Assembly: GCF_024614185.1 (NCBI RefSeq)
Contig: NZ_JAHTLF010000025.1
Span: forward strand, 434,001-498,000
From: Nocardioides carbamazepini
GTDB lineage: Bacteria; Actinomycetota; Actinomycetes; Propionibacteriales; Nocardioidaceae
Direction of reading: 5' to 3'
DNA: 64,000 nucleotides
Each line of letters opens with the position of its first letter. Within the stretch, counting starts at the first letter, position 1. The notes under the pieces were generated by a model that was not told the DNA's origin, ran no database searches, and saw only the letters and a program-made list of their open reading frames with translations. Of the stretch, positions 51,801 to 59,421 are shown piece after piece. The position numbers and the translations under genes are program-made.

Positions 51801-53399
51801 TCAGCGCACCACGCGGGCGCTGACCGACGCCTTGGCGTCCTTCTTGCCGGCGTTGGCCAGGGTGACCTCGACCCACTGCACCTTCTTGCCGAAGGGGAAG
51901 GACTTGGTCTTGTCGCCCTTGCGGTTGATCTTGACCATCTTGGCGACGGGCGCCTTGCCCTTCTTCTTGACGGTCACCACGACGTACCCGCCCTTCTTGC
52001 GCTTCGGGACGTCGACGTGGACCCGCACGCGCGCCTTGCCGGAGACCTTCGACTTGAAGCGGATGGTCCGCGAGGCGAGGTGGTTGAGCGAGGTGCGGTC
52101 GGAGAACGAGCGACGCGAGTTCGTCAGCTTCACGCCCCGCCACAGCCGGGCCCGCATGTAGCCGGCACCCTCGGAGTAGTTCAGGGCCGGCTGCCGGTTG
52201 GCCGCCGCGAACCAGCCGAACTGGGTGCGCAGGTCGGTGCCGCGCGCGACCAGCGCGGCGTTGATCGCCTGGCGGGCGTTCGGGGCACCGGTGGCCAGCT
52301 CCCAGATGTCGTGGACGACGACGGGCATGCCACCCGGACCGTTGACGGCCGGGAAGCGCTCGCTGAGGTACTTGAAGAAGATCCACGCGCCGTACGGCGC
52401 CAGGCCGCGCTGGTAGTCCATCGACTGCGCCGGCTGGCCGAGCGGACCACCCTTGAGGTACTGGCGGTTGTCGTTGATGTCGTCGTAGATCTCGTCCTCG
52501 GCCCAGGTGGCCGTGGCCTCGAGCAGCCAGGTCTCCTCGTTGACGTCGTAGGCGAACTGGACGGCGTGGAAGTACTCGTGGGCGGCGGTCACCTGGAGGT
52601 TCGCGAGCGGACCGGGCGCCGCGCCGTACTCGGCGTAGTTGTTGTCGAGGACGCAGTACGCCGGCGCGGTCACGTGACCGGCGACCCGCTGGTCGGTCGT
52701 GCAGTAGCCGTAGAGGCCGCGGGAGCCGAGGTCGGCGAGGTAGACGTCGAACAGGTTGGTGCCCACGCCGCCGTTCGCGCCGTCGCCGACCGGCGGGCGG
52801 TAGCCCGCGGCGGCGTAGCGGCTGGCCACGTTGTTCATCACCGAGAGCACGGCGTTGACGTAGGCCGGGGTCGCTGCGTCCGCGGTGGTGGCGACGGAGT
52901 GCACGCAGATGCCGCCACCGCACACCGGGGCGGCCTCGCCCGTGGTGTAGCAGGGGAGCCCCGACCCGGGGGTGCACTCGATGCCACCGGTGCCGGGCGG
53001 CGGGCGGTGGGCGGTGTTCGGTCGCGCGAGCAGTCGTGCCGCGTCGTCCTGCAGGCTCTTCGGCAGGTCGTCGCGGGTGACGGCGAGGTCGCGCAGCGCC
53101 ATGGTGAGGTCGGCGCCCTCGGCCGTCGTGGCCGGAGCCGGGTCGGCCGGCGTACCGGTGGCGGCCGGCTCGAGCAGCTCCTGGACCTTCACCAGCGCCT
53201 GCTCGGCCAGCTCCTGGGCGACGGGGTCGCCGGAGTCGACCGCGGCCACCGGTACGGCGGCGGCCGGGTCGGTCGGGGCGGTGGGATCGGCCTGGGCGGC
53301 GCCGCCCAGGAGCGGCACCGTCAGGAGGGCGGCGAGCAGTGCGCCCAGCAGGGTGCGGAGGGGCAGCCCGGAGAAGGGGAAGTGGCTGCGACGAGGCAT
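51801..53399 (-). CDS. Secreted zinc metalloprotease-like protein
   Basis: This 532-residue protein starts at ATG 53399 with a signal peptide (residues 1-37, cut near AQA). A pro-region with four paired cysteines (C142, C150, C160, C165) is followed by the zinc motif HEYFH at 274-278 and the downstream Glu294 in WLLEATATWAEDE, the layout of MXAN_6640-type metalloproteases. The last 120 residues are a Lys-rich beta domain, probably for binding. A TTG 24 nt upstream is a poorer start. Substrate unknown. Confidence 0.82.
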   Translation of the reverse strand: MPRRSHFPFSGLPLRTLLGALLAALLTVPLLGGAAQADPTAPTDPAAAVPVAAVDSGDPVAQELAEQALVKVQELLEPAATGTPADPAPATTAEGADLTMALRDLAVTRDDLPKSLQDDAARLLARPNTAHRPPPGTGGIECTPGSGLPCYTTGEAAPVCGGGICVHSVATTADAATPAYVNAVLSVMNNVASRYAAAGYRPPVGDGANGGVGTNLFDVYLADLGSRGLYGYCTTDQRVAGHVTAPAYCVLDNNYAEYGAAPGPLANLQVTAAHEYFHAVQFAYDVNEETWLLEATATWAEDEIYDDINDNRQYLKGGPLGQPAQSMDYQRGLAPYGAWIFFKYLSERFPAVNGPGGMPVVVHDIWELATGAPNARQAINAALVARGTDLRTQFGWFAAANRQPALNYSEGAGYMRARLWRGVKLTNSRRSFSDRTSLNHLASRTIRFKSKVSGKARVRVHVDVPKRKKGGYVVVTVKKKGKAPVAKMVKINRKGDKTKSFPFGKKVQWVEVTLANAGKKDAKASVSARVVR

Positions 53400-53465
53400 C
53401 GGGACCGGCCTTAGGTGCGGCAACAGGACGCCCTGACCCTATGTCACCGGTCGGTCAGGCAAACC

Positions 53466-54215
53466 TCACACCCGCCGGAGAACCGCCGTCACCTTGCCGA
53501 GGATGGTCGCGTTGGTGCCGTCGATCGGGTCGAAGGCCGGGTTGTGGGGGAGCAGCCAGACCTGGCCGTCCTTGCGCTGGAAGGTCTTGACGGTGGCCTC
53601 GCCGTCGATCATCGCGGCGACGATCTCGCCGTTCTCGGCGGTCGGCTGCTGCCGGATCACGACGTAGTCGCCGTTGCAGATCGCCGCGTCGATCATCGAC
53701 TCCCCGCTGACCTCGAGCAGGAAGAGCTGGCCGTCGCCGACGAGCTGGCGGGGCAGCGGGAAGACGTCCTCGATCCGCTCCTCGGCGAGGATCGGGCCGC
53801 CGGCCGCGATCCGGCCGACGACCGGCACGTTGGCGGGCACCGGCGCGGCGTCGCCGATCCCGGTCTCGTCGTACGTCGTCTCCTCGGCGCTGCTCATCGC
53901 CCGGCGCGCCGCCATGACCTCGGGAAGGAAGACCTCCAGGGCCCGCGGCCGGTTGGGGTCGCGCTTGAGGTAGCCCTTCTCCTCGAGGGTGCGCAGCTGG
54001 TGGGCGACGCTGGACGTGCTGGTGAGACCGACGGCCTGGCCGATCTCCCGCATGCTCGGCGGGTAGCCGCGCTTCTCGATGCTGTCCTTGATGTGGGCCA
54101 GGACGCGCTGCTGGCGCGGCGTCAGGCCGGTCGCGTCGGCAGGCCCGTCCGGCAGCTCCGAGACGCTGCTCGCCTGCCCGGTGCCCTTGCGGTCGGTGCC
54201 TTTGCGCTCAGCCAT
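53466..54215 (-). CDS. lexA: LexA repressor
   Basis: This 249-residue SOS repressor has an N-terminal winged HTH (30-92, STSSVAHQLRTLEEKGYL), self-cleavage site A138-G139, and catalytic Ser173 (VSGESM) and Lys210 (ATVKTF). RecA filaments on damaged DNA trigger cleavage. It has about 20 extra N-terminal residues compared with E. coli. A cluster of SOS-box-like sites lies upstream, so it is autoregulated. It is divergent from the LysM gene, as in mycobacteria and corynebacteria. Confidence 0.97.
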   Translation of the reverse strand: MAERKGTDRKGTGQASSVSELPDGPADATGLTPRQQRVLAHIKDSIEKRGYPPSMREIGQAVGLTSTSSVAHQLRTLEEKGYLKRDPNRPRALEVFLPEVMAARRAMSSAEETTYDETGIGDAAPVPANVPVVGRIAAGGPILAEERIEDVFPLPRQLVGDGQLFLLEVSGESMIDAAICNGDYVVIRQQPTAENGEIVAAMIDGEATVKTFQRKDGQVWLLPHNPAFDPIDGTNATILGKVTAVLRRV

Positions 54216-54301
54216 GGGGTGCCCTCCAGATCGGCATCGGGTGATGCGGTCCGGAACGACCGGACCCGTGGCTCGACGCTAACCGAACCCGCGTGCGCTT
54301 T

Positions 54302-54433
54302 TCAAACATTTGTTCGAACCGCGTGTCGTGCTCCGTCGCGACACGCCGGTCGAACGAACTTTCGAACGGGTGCTGGATTTCTTCGAACACCTGATCTAGT
54401 CTCGTACACATGTTCGATCGAATGCCTGATCGA
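54302..54433. promoter_or_regulatory. Cluster of SOS-box-like sites between lexA and the LysM gene
   Basis: Against TCGAAC-N4-GTTCGA: 54302-54317 TCAAAC-N4-GTTCGA (1 mismatch), 54350-54365 TCGAAC-N4-TTTCGA (1), 54383-54398 TCGAAC-N4-GATCTA (2), 54402-54417 TCGTAC-N4-GTTCGA (1) and 54418-54433 TCGAAT-N4-GATCGA (2). The first is nearest lexA; the fourth adjoins TAGTCT (54397-54402), a possible -10 for the LysM gene. Confidence 0.75.
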
Positions 54434-54509
54434 ACACCTTCCGTCGGACCCCCTGCGTAGACAGCACTTGTCATCACAGGGCCCACGTCCACTTCCCCCG
54501 GAGGTCACC

Positions 54510-54878
54510 ATGAGCACGATCACCCTCGCCCCGCGCGTCGCCCCCACTCGTCGTACGACGAGCCCGTCCCGCCCCCGCAGCCAGGTCCGGCTGACCCGGC
54601 GTGGCCGGCTGGTGGTGTTCCTGCTCGCGCTCGCCGTCGCCGCGCTGGCCGCCGTCTGGCTCGCCGCCGGCTCGGCCGCGACCCGTGACGACGCCGGCGC
54701 GCCGCAGCTCGACCTGGTGACCGTGGCCCCGGGCGACACCCTGTGGGACATCGCCAGCGACGCGGCGACGAGGTCCGGCGACGACGTGCGCGACATGATG
54801 CGCACCATCCAGCAGCTCAACACCCTCGACGGCAGCGTCGTCTACGTCGGCCAGGAGCTGCGGGTCCCGACGCCGTAG
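54510..54878 (+). CDS. LysM-domain SOS-induced division inhibitor-like protein
   Basis: This 122-residue protein has a basic N-terminus, one membrane segment (about 37-55) and a C-terminal LysM domain (VTVAPGDTLWDIASDAATRSG...IQQLNTLDGSVVYVGQELRVP) that would sit in the cell wall and bind peptidoglycan. In M. tuberculosis the neighbour of lexA is Rv2719c (ChiZ) and in Corynebacterium divS; both are SOS-induced and hold back division. Gene order here (lexA divergent, nrdR further on) and the SOS sites support the same role. GGAGG precedes the ATG. Confidence 0.85.
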   Translation: MSTITLAPRVAPTRRTTSPSRPRSQVRLTRRGRLVVFLLALAVAALAAVWLAAGSAATRDDAGAPQLDLVTVAPGDTLWDIASDAATRSGDDVRDMMRTIQQLNTLDGSVVYVGQELRVPTP

Positions 54879-54906
54879 GTCGTCGGGTGGCCCGGTCGCC
54901 GGGCGT

Positions 54907-54935
54907 GGGCGTCTCGAGACGCCCGTCAGTTTTCT
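54907..54935 (+). terminator. Rho-independent terminator of the LysM gene
   Basis: GGGCGTC-TCGA-GACGCCC is a 7-bp stem, and TTTTCT follows 5 nt later (54930-54935). Two further stems lie between the stop and this one (54866-54887 and 54890-54904). Confidence 0.65.
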
Positions 54936-54960
54936 CCGCTGCCTCGACCCCAGTGGAGAT

Positions 54961-54978
54961 GAGGCCAGTACTGGCCTC
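54961..54978. repeat. 18-bp perfect palindrome
   Basis: GAGGCCAGTACTGGCCTC is self-complementary without a spacer. It lies in the convergent gap between the two terminators. Its role is unknown; it may be a binding site or just one of the stacked hairpins. Confidence 0.5.
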
Positions 54979-54990
54979 GGGGAAGACGAG

Positions 54991-55021
54991 GGGCGGGATC
55001 CGACCGAACCGGATCCCGCCC
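54991..55021 (-). terminator. Terminator hairpin after the small membrane-protein gene
   Basis: GGGCGGGATCC and GGATCCCGCCC form a perfect 11-bp stem with a 9-nt loop, 37 nt beyond the stop of the minus-strand gene. Confidence 0.65.
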
Positions 55022-55057
55022 TTCGCGCGTGCTGGGACGTACGTCGGAGTGCGAGCG

Positions 55058-55399
55058 TCAGCGCGCCGCGCGCTTGCCGCCCTTGGGGGTCCCGGGCTCG
55101 CGTTTGGGTCGCGGTTCGTGGTGGTGCGAGCTCATGCCGAGGGTGCGCGACAGCCGGATGGCCAGCATGAAGGTGAGGAACAGGCAGAACATGGCGCCGA
55201 GGGCCGCGACGGCCAGGAGCGCCCAGGCGCTGGACTTGTCGTCGTGGCGCGCGGTGGCGCCGAAGTCGATGGCCGCGATGACGAGGTAGCCCCAGGCCAC
55301 GAGCGAGAGTGTGATGCCGACGGCGAGCAGGAGCAGGGCGGGGCGGAATCGTGCCTTCGCTCGATCGCCAGCTCGCTTGCCACCTGTCACGGCGGTCAT
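55058..55399 (-). CDS. Small membrane protein, unknown
   Basis: This 113-residue protein has two hydrophobic segments (about 18-40 and 56-80) and a basic, His-rich C-terminal tail (SSHHHEPRPKREPG). No family recognised. The start is uncertain: ATG 55399 is preferred because codon use before it is poor; an in-frame ATG at 55507 would add 36 residues. The gene is divergent from nrdR and the NrdR boxes lie about 200 nt upstream of it. Confidence 0.62.
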   Translation of the reverse strand: MTAVTGGKRAGDRAKARFRPALLLLAVGITLSLVAWGYLVIAAIDFGATARHDDKSSAWALLAVAALGAMFCLFLTFMLAIRLSRTLGMSSHHHEPRPKREPGTPKGGKRAAR

Positions 55400-55563
55400 T
55401 GTTGCCGATGGGTGGCTGGATTGCCCGGGCAACCCGCCCATCGGGGGCGCCGCGGCGGTCGCGACACGCCCTGGCGGACCTGTTCTCGGAGGGCGTTTGT
55501 GTGCCATGACCTGCGCAAACGCGTCGTCGGACCGGTCGCTCCGGAACTCCTCCGGGGGCCCGC

Positions 55564-55592
55564 TTGCATCGGTGGTGGTCGGGGCGTACGGT
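55564..55592 (+). promoter_or_regulatory. Promoter of nrdR-nrdJ
   Basis: TTGCAT (55564-55569), 17-nt spacer, TACGGT (55587-55592). The expected start of transcription (about 55599) falls in the first NrdR box. This leaves a 165-nt leader before nrdR that has no clear structure. Confidence 0.55.
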
Positions 55593-55594
55593 TA

Positions 55595-55641
55595 CCACTA
55601 CATCTAGTAGTTACAACGATGTAGTTCTCCACATCTAGTCC
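55595..55641. promoter_or_regulatory. Pair of NrdR boxes
   Basis: Cores CTACATCTAG (55598-55607) and CCACATCTAG (55629-55638) match the NrdR-box pattern CwAtATaTwG, the second with one off-consensus base. They are 31 bp apart, three helical turns, the arrangement used by NrdR at RNR promoters. They overlap the start of transcription, so NrdR would repress its own operon. Confidence 0.75.
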
Positions 55642-55764
55642 ACAGAGCGGCCCCTCGTCACTCACAGGACAAGCGTGGAAACACACAGATCCTGCCTGGT
55701 TTTCCACAAGCACAGGCTCCAGGCCAGGACTTGTCCACAGCTCGTACGCTCGGGAGGAGGAGCC

Positions 55765-56286
55765 ATGCACTGTCCGTACTGCAAGCACAACGACACCAAG
55801 GTCCTCGACTCCCGGGTCGCTGATGACGGCTGCTCGATCCGGCGCCGCCGGGTCTGCCAGTCGCCGAGCTGTGAGAAGCGGTTCACGACCGTCGAGGCCA
55901 TGCAGTTGACCGTGCTCAAGCGCTCCGGCGCCACGGAGCCGTTCACCCGCGAGAAGGCCGTCGCCGGCGTCCGCAAGGCCTGCAAGGGTCGCCCGGTGGA
56001 CGAGGACGACCTGGCCCGGCTGGGCCAGGAGGTCGAGCACCAGCTCCGGCTGGCCGGCAGCCCGGAGATCGCCGCCCACGAGGTGGGCCTGGCGATCCTC
56101 TCCCCGCTGCGCCGACTCGACGAGGTCGCCTACCTCCGCTTCGCCTCCGTCTACCGCGGCTTCGACTCCGCCGCCGACTTCGAGAACGAGATCTCCCTGA
56201 TGCGGGCCGAGCGCCAGCTCACCTCCACCCCGGTGGTGGAGGCGCGCCCGTCGGCGAGTCTTGAGACAACAGCCCCGACGGGCTGA
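55765..56286 (+). CDS. nrdR: Transcriptional repressor NrdR
   Basis: This 173-residue repressor of ribonucleotide reductase genes has an N-terminal zinc ribbon (C3, C6, C31, C36) followed by an ATP-cone (about 46-136) that senses ATP/dATP. The second cysteine pair is C31-x4-C36 (CQSPSC), where most NrdR proteins have C-x2-C. GGGAGGAGGAG precedes the ATG. It is followed by nrdJ, and two NrdR boxes precede it, so autoregulation is expected. Confidence 0.95.
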   Translation: MHCPYCKHNDTKVLDSRVADDGCSIRRRRVCQSPSCEKRFTTVEAMQLTVLKRSGATEPFTREKAVAGVRKACKGRPVDEDDLARLGQEVEHQLRLAGSPEIAAHEVGLAILSPLRRLDEVAYLRFASVYRGFDSAADFENEISLMRAERQLTSTPVVEARPSASLETTAPTG

Positions 56287-56294
56287 CCACAGAC

Positions 56295-56328
56295 GCCCGG
56301 CAGGTAGTGGGGAAGCTGCCTGCCGGGC
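56295..56328 (+). terminator. Hairpin between nrdR and nrdJ
   Basis: GCCCGGCAGG and CCTGCCGGGC form a perfect 10-bp stem around a 14-nt loop, 8 nt after the nrdR stop and 108 nt before nrdJ. No T-run; it may partly terminate or protect the nrdR message. No promoter is obvious in the rest of the gap. Confidence 0.5.
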
Positions 56329-56436
56329 CACCACCTTCTCCCCATTCGCAGAGACCGTTTTCCGCAGGAGCCCCGCCGCTCCTGCCGCATCGCCGACGCC
56401 CCGCCGAACCGCCGCACAGAGGAGACCAGGAGAGCC

Positions 56437-59352
56437 ATGACCGAGACGGCCCGCAACGAGACGACCAGTGATACGGCCAGCTACCCCCAGGACGGGCTGA
56501 AGATCCAGCGCGTCTTCAGCACCGAGGGTGTGCACCCGTACGACGAGATCACCTGGGAGCGGCGCGACGTCGTCCAGACCAACTGGAAGACCGGCGAGAC
56601 CGTCTTCGAGCAGCTCGGTGTCGAGTTCCCCACGTTCTGGTCGCTCAACGCCTCCACGATCGTCACCACCAAGTACTTCCGCGGCGCGGTCGGCACGCCC
56701 GAGCGGGAGCGCGGTCTCAAGCAGCTCATCGACCGGGTCGTGTCGACGTACGTCAAGGCGGGCAGGGAGCACGGCTACTTCGCGAGCGCGGCGGACGCGG
56801 AGGTCTTCGAGCACGAGCTGACCTGGCTGCTGGCCAACCAGTACTTCTCCTTCAACTCCCCGGTCTGGTTCAACGTCGGCACGACCGCTCCCCAGCAGGT
56901 CTCGGCGTGCTTCATCCTCTCGGTCGACGACTCGATGGACTCGATCCTCAACTGGTACAAGGAGGAGGGCTTCATCTTCAAGGGCGGCTCCGGCGCCGGC
57001 CTGAACCTCTCCCGGATCCGCTCCTCCAAGGAGCTCCTCAGCAGCGGCGGCACGGCGTCCGGCCCGGTCTCCTTCATGCGCGGCGCCGACGCCTCGGCCG
57101 GCACCATCAAGTCGGGCGGCGCGACGCGTCGTGCGGCCAAGATGGTCGTCCTCGACGTCGACCACCCCGACATCGAGGAGTTCGTCGAGACGAAGTGGCG
57201 CGAGGAGGACAAGATCCGCGCCCTGCGCGACGCCGGCTACGACATGGACCTCGGCGGCAAGGACATCACCTCGGTCCAGTACCAGAACGCCAACAACTCG
57301 GTCCGCGTCAACGACGAGTTCATGCGTGCGGTCGAGAACGGCACCGAGTTCGGCCTGCGCGCCCGGATGACCGGCGAGGTCATCGAGACCGTCGACGCCC
57401 GCACCCTGTTCCGCAAGATCAGCGAGGCCGCCTGGGCCTGCGCCGACCCGGGCCTGCAGTACGACGACACGATCAACGACTGGCACACCAACCCCGAGAC
57501 CGGCCGGATCACCGCGTCCAACCCGTGCTCGGAGTACATGTCGCTCGACAACTCCTCGTGCAACCTGGCCTCGCTCAACCTGCTGAAGTTCCTGCGCGAC
57601 GACGACACCTTCGATGCCCCGCTGTTCGCCAAGGCCGTCGAGCTGATCATCACCGCGATGGACATCTCGATCTGCTTCGCCGACTTCCCGACCGAGCCGA
57701 TCGGCGAGACCACCCGCAACTACCGCCAGCTCGGCATCGGGTACGCCAACCTCGGCGCGCTGCTGATGGCGATGGGCCTCGGCTACGACTCCGAGGGCGG
57801 TCGCGCGATGGCGGCCACCGTCACCTCGCTGATGACCGGCACGTCGTACCGCCGCTCGGCCGAGCTCGCCGCGATCGTGGGCCCCTACAACGGCTACGCC
57901 CGCAACGCCGAGGCCCACAACCGGGTCATGCGCAAGCACCAGGCGGCCAACGACGACGTGCGCACCCTGCACATCGCCGACGCCGAGGTCCACAAGCTCG
58001 CCAGCGAGGAGTGGGCCCGGGTCGTCGAGCTCGGCAAGACCAACGGCTTCCGCAACGCGCAGGCCTCGGTGCTCGCGCCGACCGGCACCATCGGCTTCAT
58101 GATGGACTGCGACACCACCGGCATCGAGCCCGACTTCTCGCTGGTGAAGTTCAAGAAGCTCGTCGGCGGCGGCTCGCTGCAGATCGTCAACCAGACCATC
58201 CCGCGCGCGCTGAAGAAGCTCGGCTACGACGAGGAGAAGATCGAGGCGATCGTCGCCTACATCGGCGAGCACGGTCACGTCGTCGACGCACCCGGACTCA
58301 AGCCGGAGCACTACGAGATCTTCGACACCGCGATGGGCGAGCGCTCGCTCAAGCCCATGGGCCACGTCCTGATGATGGCCGCCTGCCAGCCGTTCCTGTC
58401 GGGTGCCATCTCCAAGACGGTCAACCTGCCGGAGTCGGCCACGGTCGAGGAGATCGAGCAGATCTACCTCGAGTCGTGGAAGCTCGGCCTCAAGGCCACC
58501 GCGATCTACCGCGACAACTGCAAGGTCGGCCAGCCGCTGGCCGATGGTGGCGGCAAGGCCAAGAAGGACGCCGCCGACGCGGCGGACGCCGCCGCGGGTG
58601 CCAAGGTCGTCGAGAAGGTCGTCGAGAAGGTCGTCTACGCGCCGACCCGCAAGCGCCTCCCGAAGTCCCGCCAGGCCCGCACCACCTCCTTCACGGTGGC
58701 CGGCGCCGAGGGCTACATGACCTCGGGTGCGCATGACGACGGCTCGCTCGGCGAGATCTTCCTCAAGCTCGGCAAGCAGGGCTCGACCCTGGCCGGCGTG
58801 ATGGACGCCTTCTCGATCGCGGTCTCGATCGGCCTGCAGTACGGCGTCCCGCTGGAGACCTACGTCTCGAAGTTCACCAACCTGCGCTTCGAGCCCGCCG
58901 GCCTCACCGACGACCCCGACGTGCGGATGAGCCAGTCGATCATGGACTACGTCTTCCGCCGCCTGGCGCTGGACTACCTGTCCTTCGAGGAGCGCTCCGC
59001 GCTCGGCATCTACTCCGCCGACGAGCGCCAGCGCCACCTCGAGACCGGCTCCTACGAGCCCATCGAGGAGACCGGCAACGCCTCCGAGCTGATGGAGACC
59101 ACCGGTGGTCGGGTCGCGAGCGCCGGCGACCGTATCGAGACCGAGGCGGTCGAGGCCGAGATCACCGAGGACGCCGACCCCCTGGCCGGTGCCCCCGAGG
59201 TCAAGGTCGCCAAGACCACCGCCGAGCTCCTCGAGCAGATCACCGGCCACGCCGTCGACAGCCCGCTGTGCATGACCTGCGGCACCAAGATGCGCCCCGC
59301 CGGCTCCTGCTACGTGTGCGAGGGCTGCGGCAGCACCTCCGGCTGCAGCTGA
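56437..59352 (+). CDS. nrdJ: Vitamin B12-dependent ribonucleoside-diphosphate reductase (class II)
   Basis: This 971-residue enzyme makes deoxynucleotides using adenosylcobalamin, with or without oxygen. Recognisable parts: FNSPVWFNVG and GGSGAGLNLSRIRS near 140-195, the active-site NPCSEYMSLDNSSCNLASLNL (about 360-380, split over two loops), APTGTIGFMMDCDTTGIEPDFSL, and a C-terminal extension with a zinc-type end and CEGCGSTSGCS that supplies the reducing cysteines. An Ala/Lys/Val-rich linker is at about 705-735. GAGGAGACCAGGAG precedes the ATG. It follows nrdR and is probably controlled by it. Confidence 0.97.
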   Translation: MTETARNETTSDTASYPQDGLKIQRVFSTEGVHPYDEITWERRDVVQTNWKTGETVFEQLGVEFPTFWSLNASTIVTTKYFRGAVGTPERERGLKQLIDRVVSTYVKAGREHGYFASAADAEVFEHELTWLLANQYFSFNSPVWFNVGTTAPQQVSACFILSVDDSMDSILNWYKEEGFIFKGGSGAGLNLSRIRSSKELLSSGGTASGPVSFMRGADASAGTIKSGGATRRAAKMVVLDVDHPDIEEFVETKWREEDKIRALRDAGYDMDLGGKDITSVQYQNANNSVRVNDEFMRAVENGTEFGLRARMTGEVIETVDARTLFRKISEAAWACADPGLQYDDTINDWHTNPETGRITASNPCSEYMSLDNSSCNLASLNLLKFLRDDDTFDAPLFAKAVELIITAMDISICFADFPTEPIGETTRNYRQLGIGYANLGALLMAMGLGYDSEGGRAMAATVTSLMTGTSYRRSAELAAIVGPYNGYARNAEAHNRVMRKHQAANDDVRTLHIADAEVHKLASEEWARVVELGKTNGFRNAQASVLAPTGTIGFMMDCDTTGIEPDFSLVKFKKLVGGGSLQIVNQTIPRALKKLGYDEEKIEAIVAYIGEHGHVVDAPGLKPEHYEIFDTAMGERSLKPMGHVLMMAACQPFLSGAISKTVNLPESATVEEIEQIYLESWKLGLKATAIYRDNCKVGQPLADGGGKAKKDAADAADAAAGAKVVEKVVEKVVYAPTRKRLPKSRQARTTSFTVAGAEGYMTSGAHDDGSLGEIFLKLGKQGSTLAGVMDAFSIAVSIGLQYGVPLETYVSKFTNLRFEPAGLTDDPDVRMSQSIMDYVFRRLALDYLSFEERSALGIYSADERQRHLETGSYEPIEETGNASELMETTGGRVASAGDRIETEAVEAEITEDADPLAGAPEVKVAKTTAELLEQITGHAVDSPLCMTCGTKMRPAGSCYVCEGCGSTSGCS

Positions 59353-59363
59353 TCCCAGCCTGA

Positions 59364-59404
59364 CCGACGGCCCGGTTTCCTCTTCGGAGGAGCCGGGCCG
59401 TCGG
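59364..59404. terminator. Terminator after nrdJ
   Basis: A 12-bp stem (59364-59375 with 59393-59404) continues through a small internal loop into a short stem closed by a C-TTCG-G tetraloop, an extra-stable hairpin. It lies 11 nt after the nrdJ stop and 17 nt before the stop of the convergent gene. Confidence 0.8.
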
Positions 59405-59421
59405 CTTTGGTGGCGCCCGGG

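Noticed and set aside
53415..54509. Open frame antisense to lexA running into the LysM gene
   Set aside because: The LysM protein starts at 54510 with a strong GGAGG site; the upstream part is the mirror of lexA.
56287..56436. Possible cobalamin riboswitch before nrdJ
   Set aside because: No B12-box-like conserved core is visible, and nrdJ needs B12, so repression by B12 would make little sense; only a simple hairpin is present.
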